A stretch of DNA of 64,000 nt from Pachyseris speciosa (GCA_016490735.1 JAEMWC010000369.1:398501-462500), one strand, 5' to 3'; numbered from the stretch's first letter, positions 22,001 through 32,799 are shown. Translations and numbers: made by a program. Notes: a model not told the origin generated them from the letters alone.

Positions 22001-24747
22001 ATGCGAGGAGGCCAGTAGAGGGAATTGAGTACGCAGTATGGAAATTTTTCGACCTTTCGATTACTCAACCTTCGGCCAAGAGTAGAAATAATTGCTTCGT
22101 GACTCGCCACCGCAATTTTAACAGCCCTAGTGGCCTCATTACCGGCTTGTTGCTGCTCTGTGGCGATATTATTAGCCAGCCATCTTGTCTAATCATATTT
22201 CTAGTTAAACTATCTACATTCAGAAATGTGGTCTGGCTCCAACAAGGTTGTGTCAGCTGTTGGGGTAGAGTACTAGTTTGTCATCAGTGGGGTTGGGGAT
22301 GACTGTTACGAACGGAAGAGGTAAACTTCCATTCATGGTGATTCACAAAGATGATCGCAGTAGAAGTGATCTGTGGCAAAAAAATAAGAGACACTTGAGC
22401 AAACGAACGAGGAAATTACCTGGTATCACTAAATATATTCACAAATACAAGCGAAGAGGTGACCTGTTTACAACTCTGTCTGTTGTTTAATTTTGAAATT
22501 TCATTCTGGTATTTATGAAAATTCTGCTTTTGGTCGAGACTAATCCCGTATCATTGTGTCATTGGTGTTTGTATTCAGCGGTAACTTTAGATACGAAAAG
22601 GGACTATTAACACAGTTGTCTTCGAGAGGTAAATGATCTAAGAGCCCAACAGAGTGCAGATCCGATTCTTATCAGGGGCGTAGCGAGGATTTTTCAAAGG
22701 GAGGATCACACCTTGTCTTTTGCAGGCCAAGATATCGTCATGGCGATTTCGCCACTTGAATATTGTAGGTTGTATGCTTAAAAAAGGCTTACAAGGCAAG
22801 GGGGGTGGGGGGGGGGGGGGGGTTGGGTCATGGGCAACCCCAAGACTCCCCTAGCTACGCCCTTGCTTATCTGTAGCTTGAATGATATTCAACGCGACTG
22901 TCACTGTTTTAATCACGTGTAATGTCTACTTGAAAAGTCAGTTTTTCAATTTTCTTTCTTAGCGCGGAGGACACTCTTCCGAGTGGCACACTATACAATT
23001 TCAAAAACAGAGTCATCTTAGCCTCTGATGGATCATGCACCTGGTATGCTCCCACAATACTTCGCAGTGGGTGCAATATCGACATCACGTATTTCCCTTT
23101 TGATGACCAAATGTGTGAGTTGAAGTTTGGGTCCTGGACTTATAATGGCCTGGAAGTAAATGTTGTTCTGATGCGTGACAAAGCGGATCTCGCTAACTAT
23201 ATGAACAGCTCTGAATTTGAACTCATTTCTGCAACGGCCAAAAGGAATGTGGTAACGTACAGGTAATACAACGAAACGAGCGTTAGAAACTTATTGGGAA
23301 ATGATACTCCATTTCTTTAGATTTGGCGTGAGGTACTAGCCTCAAACAGCCTTCATTCATTCCAGAATCGGTGCCTTGGACATGAAATGACTTAAATCTC
23401 AGTATATGCACATAAATCACATCGGCATTGGGTTCAGTGACCTTTCATGCGAATCCCGGTTCAGCACTGGGGGTCTAATAGACGCAAAGGCCATCTGGCC
23501 ATCACAAGATCAATTACTAAGGACATAACAACACAAACGCACAGTTGGCCCAAAAGGACTTGAAATCCATTTAATACGAGATTTTATAAATGACAAATTA
23601 CAGGAAGCTAAACTGAGCTGATTGATAATATATCAGAACAGACAGGTCGTGGCTTGAATATTGATGTGCTTATCTCCTTTGAAGTTTTTGTTCTTAGGGG
23701 CGAACTGCATGCATGTGGAACACTGCTGGGTTATTACCAGATGTAGATAGTGTTGCTTTCTTTTTCTTTATATTTTTTGATTAAATAGTCTCACTTGCAC
23801 ATATCGCACCAATAAGAAGCCGGAATTCTTAATCGCTAGACAATTTATTTTCATAATTTAGATTGAAAGTATGACAGGAATTCATTGGTGACACAAGTCA
23901 CTTTATCAATGCGCTGGAGTCTTTCACAACACTTGCACCACTGCACAGGGAATCCAACTGGGCGGTAATTATATGTTCTATTATATACAGCTGCTGCCCG
24001 GAGCCTTACCCTGATGTTACGTTCACTCTCCATCTACGCCGAAAGCCAGGGTTTTTCCTCTACAATATCATCATTCCCTGCTTGGTAATAGCTTCGCTAG
24101 CGATTCTGACATTTGTCCTTCCACCAGAGATTGGCGAGCGTGTGACGCTGGTAATCGAGTCCTTTCTTGCTTTGTCGTTCGTCGTTTTGATGGTTTCTGA
24201 TAGCGTCCCTGTCACCTCCGACAGCTCACCTCTCTTAACTAAGTTCCTACTCATTTCCATGGTGGAGATTGGAGGCGCACTTTTGGCCAACTGCATCTCG
24301 CTGAATCTCCACAGAAAGTACGAGATGCCGCAGTGGGTGAGGGTTGTGTTCCTTCATTACTTGGCCCGATGCTTATGCATTAACTCGGGACAACCAAGAA
24401 ATAGCATAAGCGGACAGCAGCGTAAAGAGCGGCCGCCAGATCCGTTTCTCGAGGCTAGAAAGCTGTCGGGCACGAAGTCTCTGTCCACCCCGTCAGGACC
24501 CTCACCAAAACATTGCGCAATTACACATCGAACCGAGCAGGACTGCACCTCAAAGCTCGCAGAGGGACTTTCGGAGCTGGCAAGGTTTGAGCTCAATAAC
24601 CAAGAAAACCAAGCAAATCGTTATTTCTGGATCTTTGTGTCTAGGGTAGTTGACCGGTTTTTCTTGCTGATATTTTCCATTGCCTTTGTCGTTTCTTCCT
24701 GTGTGATCTTTGCTCAAGTCCCGGATCACTACAATTTACTTCTGTAA
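15947..24747 (+). CDS. nicotinic acetylcholine receptor-like Cys-loop channel subunit (whole gene, six exons)
   Basis: Spliced prediction 15947-16001, 19958-20115, 20485-20529, 21687-21796, 22963-23262 and 23991-24747: 1425 nt, 474 aa, with all junctions GT-AG and phases consistent. The protein has a signal peptide, then an acidic linker and the ligand-binding domain. The Cys-loop is CNIDITYFPFDDQMC (Cys, 13 residues, Cys), followed by loop B FGSWTYNG. Loop C YSCCPEPYPD has the vicinal Cys pair typical of alpha-type subunits. Four membrane segments follow. The M2 segment starts GERVTL with the Glu expected of cation channels. Family knowledge: a plasma-membrane pentamer gated by acetylcholine or a related ligand. 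The ligand and partners cannot be told from sequence. The intracellular M3-M4 loop is short. An alternative 3' cassette lies at 28258-29990. Confidence 0.9.
16002..19196. other. receptor intron 1, no other gene seen
   Basis: About 3.2 kb of non-coding DNA. A minus-strand open frame at 17781-18269 begins with GTG and has no recognisable domain. Confidence 0.5.
19197..19843. mobile_element. pair of TTAA-flanked MITEs in tail-to-tail orientation
   Basis: TTAA occurs at 19193-19196, 19527-19530 and 19844-19847. The left copy (19197-19526) begins AAGGTGGCTCC and ends GAGCCACCTT. The right part is a related copy in the opposite orientation, ending GGAGCCACC. Together they form a 650-bp imperfect palindrome inside receptor intron 1. 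TTAA duplications are typical of piggyBac and Kolobok elements. No ORF. Confidence 0.8.
19958..20115 (+). CDS. receptor exon 2: start of ligand-binding domain
   Basis: The acceptor TGTACTTTTCAG opens the exon and the donor CTG|GTAGGTA closes it in phase 0. It encodes an acidic stretch (EEQEDDDESRL), then the N-terminal helix typical of Cys-loop receptors (LVTDLFRCYDKNVRP) and the first beta strand (VKFGIAYTQIVDL). Confidence 0.85.
20245..20452. mobile_element. MITE with TA target duplication in receptor intron 2
   Basis: Inverted ends GGG(C/-)CTGTTTATACGAG continue into GAAAATAAGCCGCGGCTTA, with TA at both flanks (20243-20244 and 20453-20454). It stops only about 30 bp before exon 3, so it forms part of that exon's 3' splice region. 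Confidence 0.75.
20485..20529 (+). CDS. receptor exon 3: loop D strand
   Basis: A 45-bp phase 0/0 micro-exon between TTTTTTTTAG and G|GTGAGTC. It encodes IEKDQVLVSNIWVRM, the strand that carries the loop D tryptophan in this family. A short exon here is common in nicotinic genes. Confidence 0.85.
20723..21514. mobile_element. MITE in receptor intron 3, split by a SINE
   Basis: The outer inverted ends are AGG(T/C)TGxTTTACACGTACGAC. They continue into CGCAAGCATAAGCACAAG-type stems at 20760 and 21450. The centre is replaced by the SINE at 20935-21364. No target duplication was recognised for the MITE. Confidence 0.7.
20935..21364 (-). mobile_element. tRNA-derived SINE, minus strand
   Basis: The tRNA-like head is at 21289-21364 (read on the minus strand). 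The body matches the copy at 55756-56192, sharing the segments around CTTTAAATAAT, GGGGACGTAGTTCCCGG and GAGGCGCC. It is inserted in the middle of a MITE. Confidence 0.8.
21687..21796 (+). CDS. receptor exon 4: loop D end and loop A
   Basis: Phase 0 to 2, acceptor TTAAACAG, donor AA|GTAAGG. It encodes KWHNHLLQWDESEYGG, then LLVWLPDIVLHN. The last part matches the conserved loop A region (W-x-PDI-x-L-x-N) of nicotinic subunits. Confidence 0.9.
22673..22865. mobile_element. hAT-like MITE with poly-G core
   Basis: The inverted ends CA(G/A)GGGCGTAGC are flanked by CTTAT on both sides (22668-22672 and 22866-22870). A G-rich run of more than 20 bases sits near 22800-22822. The terminus resembles hAT-type ends; the 5-bp duplication is shorter than the usual 8. 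Confidence 0.65.
22963..23262 (+). CDS. receptor exon 5: Cys-loop and loop B
   Basis: Acceptor TTCTTTCTTAG, donor AG|GTAATA, phase 2 at both ends. It completes loop A (NNAEDTLPSGT) and carries the signature Cys-loop CNIDITYFPFDDQMC with Phe-Pro and Asp in place. It also carries loop B (FGSWTYNG) and one NSS glycosylation sequon. It ends with VVTY, so either downstream cassette restores TYSCC. Confidence 0.92.
23991..24747 (+). CDS. receptor exon 6A: loop C and M1-M4 in one exon
   Basis: Acceptor TTATATACAG. The first codon is completed as Ser before CCPEPYPDVTF (loop C). M1 follows with the conserved IIIPC. Then comes M2 (GERVTLVIESFLALSFVVLM), with Glu at -1', Glu at 6', Leu at 9' and Asp at 20'. 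M3 lies around LLISMVEIGGALLANCISLNL. A cytoplasmic loop of about 100 residues precedes M4 (FFLLIFSIAFVVSSCVIFAQ). The stop TAA is at 24745-24747. The whole membrane domain is intronless, unlike cassette B. Confidence 0.9.
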
Positions 24748-25085
24748 TGAATGGTGCGTGCTCTAAAGATGTGGTGAATGGATGATGACTATCGTATTAG
24801 AGAGGTTGGAACACTGGAGTAAAAACTGAGCTAGAACCTGTCGAACTGTAACAAAATTCAGTCTCAAACTGTCATAGCCAGTGTCCTGTACTGGAAACGC
24901 TCAGTTGTAGTGGTCGGACCCTAAAAGAGAATATACTAAACAGGTTTCGAGGTTTGTTGTTAACTATGGCGTGAAAAGATTCGGGTCTTTCAGAAAATTT
25001 AACGTACATTGAAGAACACACTAAAGTGAGAGATCTCCTCAGTGGACATCAATGGATTGAATCAATTGAATTTGAACTCAATGTA

Positions 25086-25091
25086 AATAAA
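25086..25091 (+). promoter_or_regulatory. candidate polyadenylation signal for the cassette A transcript
   Basis: AATAAA lies 339 bp after the exon 6A stop, which is a plausible 3' UTR length. Further AATAAA hexamers occur near 25636 and 26061. Confidence 0.45.
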
Positions 25092-27065
25092 GAGACTCCC
25101 TTCCCGAAAACAACAACAACAACAACAACAAAAACTTTAACAGTTCTGAAAGATTCTATGTCACAAAGTGTCCTAATTATTTACTGTCTTTTTAACTAAG
25201 GAGATAAAATCTGTGTGAAACTCATTTTGTGTCTGAGCTTCGTCTCTTTACTAATGTGCATGGGAGACAAAAAATACAAACATTATTTAATAGAAATTAA
25301 AGAAAAAAACAAAATATTAGTTTTAACACGAAATATCAAGATTTGTGCATGTGGTCTTGAATAGGCATAGGATTTTGAAACATGATACAAAACTACCGAT
25401 GATGCCCAATTGGAATCGGAGGAGAAACAAAATTTTTGAAACTTGATGAAGTGTACCAAGAGTCAACTTACTAAACATCTTGTCACGTAGACGTTAAGGA
25501 TGGCACTAAATAATGTATTTTACAATGTATGTGATTTTCTCTTTGTAACGATGCTTGAACTTTAGAGTTTCAGAAAGGGTGCGTTTTAAAGTGGAGCGTA
25601 TTTGTTTTATTCTTTTTTTCGAACCAAAGAGAAATAAATACGAAATCAGCAAGGTTGAAAGTCATTTAGTGATGTTTACTCAGTGTGGGATTAATGGGTT
25701 TCATGTCGACGTCTTAACCAGAAAAGCAGGGGGCCTACAATTGCCTTCTTACTTTGATAAAGTTTTATTTCACGTTAAAACAGGCTTTGAACTCCTCCTA
25801 CAAGGAAAGCTAGTCTACCAATGATATTCCAGGAGAACAAAAACCGAAAAAAATCATGCACATATCAGAAAGTGGCCGAATATTGTAACTGAACCTCGTT
25901 AGTTGGGGAGCTATTATCAAGCCACATTTGTCGATAGTGCATGCATTTGTTGTTAAATGTTTGGCGTTTTCCTTTTTCTTTTTACTTTTTTATGAAAGTT
26001 ACTTTAAATTTTGTGGAACGCGTTCTCTTCATTTATAATTTTAATGTTGCATATCTTGCAAATAAACCGTAGAATATTAATGGTGCTGACTGAGATTGTC
26101 TTAGCTGATATTTTTGCATTGAACAGCCCACTTTTTTGTTCTGGTTCTAGGAGGTTTTTCAATAATTAATATGCATTTCAGTCGTGTGCATCGCTTTTGC
26201 AATTCCTCAATTTTAAATCGCAATTTTTTTATGCCTTATGTTTCGTTCAGATTTTTAGCTTAGCCTCGACAACGAGAACTGAATACTTGTCGACATCAAA
26301 CCTACGTGCAAGACATACAATACCAATCTCAAGTTGTGAACAAAACGCAAAACACGACACCTTCAACGATAGCGAAGTCGATCAGTTTAGATTCAAACTA
26401 ACAAGTAAACCAAATCTGCTCTCACCAGAAGTTTCTTTAGCTGTAAATAATGACACAACCCACCTTGGAGCTCTTGCACTGAAGATTCATCCTGGCGTTT
26501 CAGGCATTTCAGTCATGAGAGCAAACCAAACTTCGTTGTACCCTTTCGCGTTATTTAATCCAAATGAATAATTAAAGATTTTTGAGCTTAAGGTCAAGTT
26601 GCGATGATGCACTTAAATCTATTTCTCGATGTTTACATTATTATCGCAAGATAAAAAAATCGCCTCCTCGTCGATCAATTTTTCGATGAATGCACCATAT
26701 TCTAGATTACACATTTTCACTGAATTGTGAGGTGAACAAAACTAAACTTCATTAATTTAATGTTTTCTCCTTGCTTAAGGAGATTGGCCAGCCTGTTTCT
26801 ATTCGATACGTTTTATCCGCCATTTATCAAGAAAACATTTAGCCAACAATGAGAAGTTGCACCGTTCCTAGGTAGCGTTTTACATTTAAAACCACTAGTG
26901 AGATATGGAGTAAGTGACATCTTCAACTTTCGCCCAAATCTTCGCCTTGTTCGCCTAACTAATATTCTTTGTTCGCCTTATTAATATTTGGTGCGTAAGA
27001 CTGAAATACTTGTATGATAAGTGATTGGACAACTAGGTGACAGGAGAAGGTGAACCGTATACATA
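25092..27065. other. region between receptor cassettes, no exon recognised
   Basis: Searched for a second ligand-binding domain (Cys-loop, loop A, loop B motifs) and found none. The 124-codon open frame at 26197-26571 begins with TTG, not ATG, and shows no domain. Confidence 0.55.
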
Positions 27066-27346
27066 GAGCAGCTTTCGATTGAGCGTCATAAAACCAAAAC
27101 CAAAGCAATTACTCCAGCCAATCACAACAGACCAAAACAGTGCGACGCGCCAATCAGAATTCGAAGTAATTACACGTAACTGGCGCAAAGCGCTGGAAAA
27201 TACGCGCGTGTAAGTCGCGATTGGTTTTGGTTTTGCTTCTCATTGGTTGAGAAAGTGGCGCGAGTTTTGCTGGCCAATCACAGAGCGAAGCAATGCAAAA
27301 CTAAAGGAAACGCAATTTACTTTCGACACTCAATTGAAAACCGCTC
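27066..27346. mobile_element. MITE with GAGCGGCTTTC-type ends (family shared with 56455-56715)
   Basis: The inverted ends are GAGC(A/G)GCTTTCGATTGAG and its complement. CCAATCA and ATTGGTT motifs repeat inside (at least four CCAAT boxes). The body is closely related to 56455-56715 and partly to 59081-59194. Confidence 0.75.
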
Positions 27347-28257
27347 CAAACATATTCCTATTCTGCTCTGAATACCAACATGCCTTCAGTTCAGTGAGAC
27401 GGCAACGATAGCTACATAGAGAACTACTGAGACTGGATAACAACACGCAACAGACGCGCTGAACGGAGAAGGTTTTCGGGACGCTTACATGCAAGTTCGT
27501 TACTTCATCGTACGTACGCACTGCTCGCCAGGGACACGACATTCCAAACCAACGAGCAACTGGTACAGGTACGTTGGAAGATTGCATGAGACCTATTAGA
27601 ATGCACCATATGGAGAGACATAATGGGACCAGTGTTAGGTGTGGATTTCTTGTTAAGGGTATCGGGGCCCCTGTGTTTAGGCCCCTAAATTCAGCGACTG
27701 TGACAGTTGACGTACCATTGAGTGGTGTATTGCCAGAGTTTATGTGATTAACATTAACGTAGTAACATTTGGAACACTACAGTTATTCAGTTCTCTAGCT
27801 TAATGGGTAAATTGGGTGACATCTGGGGATGTCTCTTGACAGACTCTGCTGCGTGATGAGACCCTTTACCTCCAGTTGAGGGAAAGTCCTAAAGGGCACC
27901 CTTTTTCGGTGTAACTTAATTGTGTTCAAGGTTAATTCAATTTTGCATGGACGAGGTTTGAAGTAACAGCGTGAGTCGAGCAAACCAAAGTAACTAACTT
28001 AATTGTATTCCATGAGAATGAAACGCGATAACAAAAAATCACAGGCATCAGAATGTTTTGATCCGTACTTTAAAGACCAAATCATGAGCCAAACAGTGCT
28101 TCATTTTATTGCTGTTGTACCTGAACGGCATTTACCTTTCAAATAATTTATTTATTTATTTGATGAGAAGACTATTCTATTATCGCGTGAACTTTCCTTC
28201 TTCACGTTTTACTAACTTTTAGCTTTCTCCTGGATTTCTTTTTTGTCTTTCCCTTAG
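27347..28257. other. non-coding before cassette B
   Basis: No exon or element recognised. The last 60 bp form a long polypyrimidine tract and acceptor for exon 6B. Confidence 0.5.
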
Positions 28258-28702
28258 CTGCTGTCCTGAACCTTACCCCGACGTCACATTCTCCATCCAT
28301 ATACGCCGCTTCCCACGCTTCTACCTCTTCAAAATCATAATTCCTTGTCTGGTGGTTACTTTCTTCTCGGTTTCCAGCTTCGCTTTCCCGCCGGAATTTG
28401 GTGAGCGTGTAACTCTCGTCATAGAATCCTTCTTCGCCATGTCTGTTGTGATCCTCAATGTCGCTGACAACATTCCCGTGACGTCAGATGCCACCCCCAT
28501 TATTGTCAAAATTCTGTTGGCCGCCATGTTCCAGATGGGGTTTGCCCTAATTGCCAACTGTATTTCATTGAATTTGTACAAGAAGACTGAGATGCCGCAA
28601 TGGGTTAAGGTGTTTTTTCTTCATTACCTGGCAAGGATGCTGTGTATTGACACTGGGCACCCTAAAGCTGATGTGAGGTCCACAAGACGAGTAGACGTTA
28701 AG
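28258..28702 (+). CDS. receptor exon 6B: alternative loop C and M1-M3
   Basis: Acceptor TCTTTCCCTTAG, and the first base completes the same Ser codon as exon 6A. It then encodes CCPEPYPDVTFSIHIRR, M1 with IIIPC, M2 (GERVTLVIESFFAMSVVILN) and M3. It ends at VDVK|GTAAGA in phase 0. Compared with cassette A, M2 has Phe at 9' and Asn at 17'. No ligand-binding exons precede it, so it is either spliced to exon 5 of the upstream gene (473 aa product) or is a truncated duplicate. The reading frame is intact, which argues against a long-dead pseudogene. Confidence 0.75.
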
Positions 28703-29054
28703 GTAAGAGAGCGGTGTACCGTTTTGCTCAAGAAGATTATACGTTTGTCTACCCAGAGTGAATGTATTTTGAATGCATACCACATTCAAAGTTCGTCAAG
28801 TGACCTATTGTCGCTTCTCCTGAGTTCCCCTTTGAGTCGGTAGCTAAAAGCCCGATCGGTGTACGGAACTATCCCGAGTTCAACTCCAATTTCAGGTCCT
28901 TCCTTTACCCATGTAAGTGACGACTACAATTTGCTTAAACAAAATTTACGGTTCATTACATGAGGTGTATGTGCGACGCGCATGTATTCCTTATAAGCTT
29001 AACGTGTATATGACGGAAATAGTTTTTATTTGCTTGATCCAAACTTTACGGTGT

Positions 29055-29443
29055 TGCTGAATGGCCGAAATCGAAAAAAAAAAGTTTCCTAAAAATATTT
29101 TTCTTCCCCACTTTTTTGCCCTGTAAAAACGTGAAATTTTACTTCCAGTGGGGTACAATACCGCTCGCCCGAAAGAGTGGAAAAGCTACGAGAATACGGA
29201 GCTGTGAGGTCAAAACAAGACATCAAGTTTCTCGGTTTTCCCTTTGCTTTGTTGTTTTCATGCTGTGCTGGGGAAAAGATGGGTTTAAGGTGTGTAGTGT
29301 ATGGCTGTAACCATAGTAAAGAGAGAACTGCGCGAGAGACAGAAAAAAAAGCAAATCTCAGAGTCTTGTTTTGGCGTCACAGCTCCGTATTCTCGTCTCC
29401 AGTCTTTTCTTTAGGAAATTGATTTTTCGATTTCCATTCAGCA
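29055..29443. mobile_element. inverted-repeat element in the cassette B intron
   Basis: Inverted ends TGCTGAATGG(CC)GAAATCGA, with a second internal inverted pair AGAATACGGAGCTGTGA. A short internal frame, GLRCVVYGCNHSK, resembles the start of a THAP zinc finger, but this is too short to be sure. Confidence 0.6.
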
Positions 29444-29681
29444 ATAGTTCTGTCATATACACTTTAAGTGCGGGGAAAACGCCTTGATTTTGGTACGAAT
29501 TGGATAAGGAACTATAGGGGAACTACTGGATGTTCCTCATTTTTCTTTCTCAATAGAGATTTAAGACTCACACTACCTTCTGAAGGTCAGCTTGCGTTAG
29601 GTTATCACTGGTTTATTCTCCTCTCAGTTCAAATGACTAGATTATTAATGGCTGAATTTGTTTTATTTCCCTTACTGGAAG

Positions 29682-29990
29682 GTGGTGGAGACTGAATCAA
29701 ACTACCTTAAGCTCGTGGGAGCGAAGCCTTTCAAGCCAGTCAATCTCTCACCAAGCAAGTTACCAGCGTTGGTCAATAAGCCCACGAACACCCTCACTAA
29801 AATCACGGAAGGGATTACTGAGTTAGCAAAGAGATCTCTTAGTGAAGAAGACAGCGAACTAGACAGAGAGTTCTGGATTTTTGCTTCTCAGATTGCTGAT
29901 CGAATATTCTTGATCTTGTTCTCAATCGCTCTGGTGTGCTTGATTAGTACGATTCTTTCTCAGATTCCCGACCACTACTCGTTTCCATAG
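29682..29990 (+). CDS. receptor exon 7B: cytoplasmic loop end and M4
   Basis: Phase 0 acceptor (TTACTGGAAG). It encodes VVETESNYLKL, an amphipathic stretch (LTKITEGITELAKRS), M4 (DRIFLILFSIALVCLISTIL) and the C-terminus SQIPDHYSFP, with the stop at 29988-29990. The order and the PDHY tail match exon 6A, supporting a common origin. Confidence 0.8.
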   Translation: MVETESNYLKLVGAKPFKPVNLSPSKLPALVNKPTNTLTKITEGITELAKRSLSEEDSELDREFWIFASQIADRIFLILFSIALVCLISTILSQIPDHYSFP

Positions 29991-31127
29991 CGATATAAAT
30001 TCTGGGTTTTTAAGTGGATCTTTGGTACTGAATTTGATGCCACTGTATGAAGGTTGTTTAGGTAATGTTGATGACCTTTGCCATTGTGAATGCCTCTCAG
30101 TTTTGAGATGTTTGACGTACTTTAGTCAGTAGCAAAGATCAGCGATGATAATGTTTATGGTAATGGTAATCTTTATTTCACTGACCAAAGTACATAACAA
30201 GTGTTACATGAATTAAGAATTAACTAAAAGTCAGTGCGCCACGTAACAAAATGTGTGTAGCCTGCGAAATCGTGGGGAATATCGCTTAGCTGACGAGGCC
30301 GTAAGCCGAATTGGCTAAAATCATGCAATATCCCGCAAGATAATTGTTTTATTATTTAACACATTAATGACAAAGCACAATTTTCTGCGTTTATTACAAA
30401 AAAGCTAGAAAAGCCGTCATTTTTCTCCGCGACACACAAAGTATTAGAAAGTTGCTGAGGCCGGCAGCAATATCTGATATATTGCAGTCAGCTGAGGGCG
30501 TAGCCCTGTTGAGTGTGAACGGCAAATATTGATGAATATTGGTCATTGTCACAATGTGTTTAATAATGATAATTGGTATTGGTATTTAGTGACAATGAGC
30601 GTTAATCACTGGTGCTAAAACGTAACAAACAAAGTACTTATGCGGTTTTCTACCGTAAAAAGCAAACGTTGAAGGCGCTGGTTTGGAATAACACCCAACA
30701 CCTGGTAAGCAATTAGTTTCAAGCTTTTCTTTTGAACCTCGTCTCTATCGTCTTTTTGGTGTTAAAATGGTAACCTGGTGAAGATCCTAAGAAATAACGT
30801 GTCAAGTGAGTCAAAAATCCTCTTAAATCCTGGAGCTTTTGATTTCTATTAGACAAAAATGGTACCAAGCTTTTTCACTAGTCGTTATTGTTTTCGACAC
30901 CTTACCCAAGCAACGGCTGGAACGCCCCTGTTTCTGGCCCAGTTCGCCCAATTATGCGTGTGCTTATAGACTGATTATGTGGTGACGTTAAGCCGCTGTT
31001 CTAGTCTCGTTCACTTCCAAGCATAAAACTCAATACCTTGCGTTTTTGTTTGGAAACCAACACTCCAATGGGTTGTTGGCCTAATGGTCCCATTAAGTTT
31101 GCTACGTTTTAGACATCTAACGATCGG
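29991..31127. other. non-coding, nothing recognised
   Basis: Downstream of cassette B. A short retroelement-like tail (ATGGTAATGGTAATCTTTAT) is seen near 30158. No supported gene. Confidence 0.45.
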
Positions 31128-31498
31128 GCATCATGTGGCCGTGGCCAAGCGGTCATCGTTATCGCTTGTGATGCAGATGTTCCGGGTTCGACTCCCGCTA
31201 TCTGCACCGCTTTTAAAATGGAGGCAGGATGGCCCAGTGGTTTGGTGCGCTGGATTTCAGAGCGGTCATCCCGGGTTCAAATCCCGCTCTAGCCACTAGC
31301 TGGAGTTGTTCTGGGTAGTCCCTGGTTCAACTCCTCGGTCATCCTTGTAAATAGCCAACTGGTTTGCCTCCAGCCAGTTGGGTTTCTTATCATGTTATGT
31401 TTATTTGGATCATTTGTTTCTGTATTTGCTCGGTCCCACTAGCCTTGTGCTATAAATACTACCGAGGGTAAAGAAAGATTATTATTATTATTATTATC
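31128..31498 (+). mobile_element. SINE with two tRNA-like heads and (ATT)n tail
   Basis: Two consecutive tRNA-like blocks carry box B sequences (CCGGGTTCGACTCCCG near 31185 and CCGGGTTCAAATCCCG near 31269). The second is Leu-tRNA-like (GGATGGCCCAGTGGTT). A tRNA-unrelated body and (ATT)n tail follow. The first head may be a fragment of an older insertion. Confidence 0.7.
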
Positions 31499-32162
31499 AT
31501 GTCCGATCTCATACTGACACCCAAATATAAATAATTTTACCTATGGTTAATGAGTTATAAGCTAGGAGATAATAGCTTTTTGGCAACTTGTCGTACATGG
31601 ACGCTGAATGATATGAAGCCGCTCAGAAAGTTAGAGAAACAGACAATTTGTAGTTATGTAAACTTTATTAAGAATATTATGAAGAACATATTGCATTTAC
31701 AACGAACATAAAAACTGGTAAAAAAAATGTTTAACTCAAATAAAAGTGATAATTTATGTTGAATATCTCGTTTTATACTTTCCTATCAACAGTTTAAGTA
31801 AAGGTAAGTAAAGGAATTTACTGTGAACAGTTTAAGTAGAAGACTCCACGCTCCAATCCACCACAGTTGGACTTCTCAGTAAGAAAAAATGTAAAAAGTT
31901 CCAGTTTCAAAATAGAGTCGATATATAAATAAGCTATAAAAAACAAAGCAACTAATGAATGGCTCCCTCTGCAGTTTCGACATCAAAGTCCACATTCCTG
32001 GCATTACAGGGGACTCTTCTGGTTGTCCTAGAACCTCTCAAACAGATGAGGGCGGATCCGCGAGGCAACTGTGATATCTCAAGCAAACTTGGCCCATTCC
32101 GCCGGTTGTGGTAAATACTAGAGGCGTGAATGTTCCGTGCTCAATGTGGAGAACTCTCCTTA

Positions 32163-32200
<38 letters not shown>

Positions 32201-32227
32201 TGATGATGATGATGATGATGATAATGA

Positions 32228-32262
<35 letters not shown>

Positions 32263-32791
32263 GTTAATTTGTCTGGTTATTGTTTCTTAAAGAAACGGGG
32301 CTTTGAATCCAAACAAAATTCAATACTCATTTCATCGGATAGCATACGGATCAATATGTTTTCAACAAAATACTAACCATTTTTGAACAAATTGACTGAG
32401 TAGATAAAAGGGCGGTTCACATTTAACAGTTCAGGTCGATCTGAATGAGATCAACCCGAGAGTACCTCTCGAGGTGGTATAGTTTAAATCGATCACAATA
32501 AAAGATCAAAACGAACTCGGATCGATGTTTCTTGGCCATGACGATAATTCTCATCTGTTTATCCCGAGCAGATGACAAAAAAAACTTTTCACGGAAAGTT
32601 TAAATGTCTGAGATTTAGGTAGACATGGTCTAACCTTTAATTATTAATGCAAGTTACCTGTTATAGTCTCAGCAGCAAACAATATGCAACCTGCAAAAAG
32701 TACTTTGAGTTCAAGTGGCGTGAAAGAAGCCACAACCAATCTTCTGCTTGTGTCACAGTTCTTACATCAGCTTCCAATGTAACCCACTATT
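31499..32791. other. upstream region of the CAP gene with a mirrored microsatellite
   Basis: At 32162-32262 there is (AAT)n, (GAT)n, then (ATT)n, which can fold on itself. Otherwise no element or gene is recognised. The last few hundred bases should contain the CAP gene promoter. Confidence 0.5.
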
Positions 32792-32799
32792 TATATAAG
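32792..32799 (+). promoter_or_regulatory. TATA box of the CAP gene
   Basis: TATATAAG lies about 120 bp before the ATG at 32912. This would place a start site near 32822-32826 and a 5' UTR of about 90 bases. This is position-based inference. Confidence 0.45.

Noticed and set aside
26197..26571. 124-codon ORF with a signal-peptide-like start between the receptor cassettes
   Set aside because: The first codon is TTG, the upstream ATG is in another frame, and no domain is seen.
25092..28257. A complete second nicotinic receptor gene
   Set aside because: No signal peptide, loop A, loop B or Cys-loop exon could be found before exon 6B; only the membrane part is present.
29177..29422. THAP-domain gene
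   Set aside because: Only about 13 residues resemble the start of a THAP finger, inside a small inverted-repeat element; too little to call.
32400..32600. Possible MITE starting GGCGGTTCACATTTAAC
   Set aside because: A partial inverted match (GTTTAAATGT) was seen on the right but the ends do not pair well enough.
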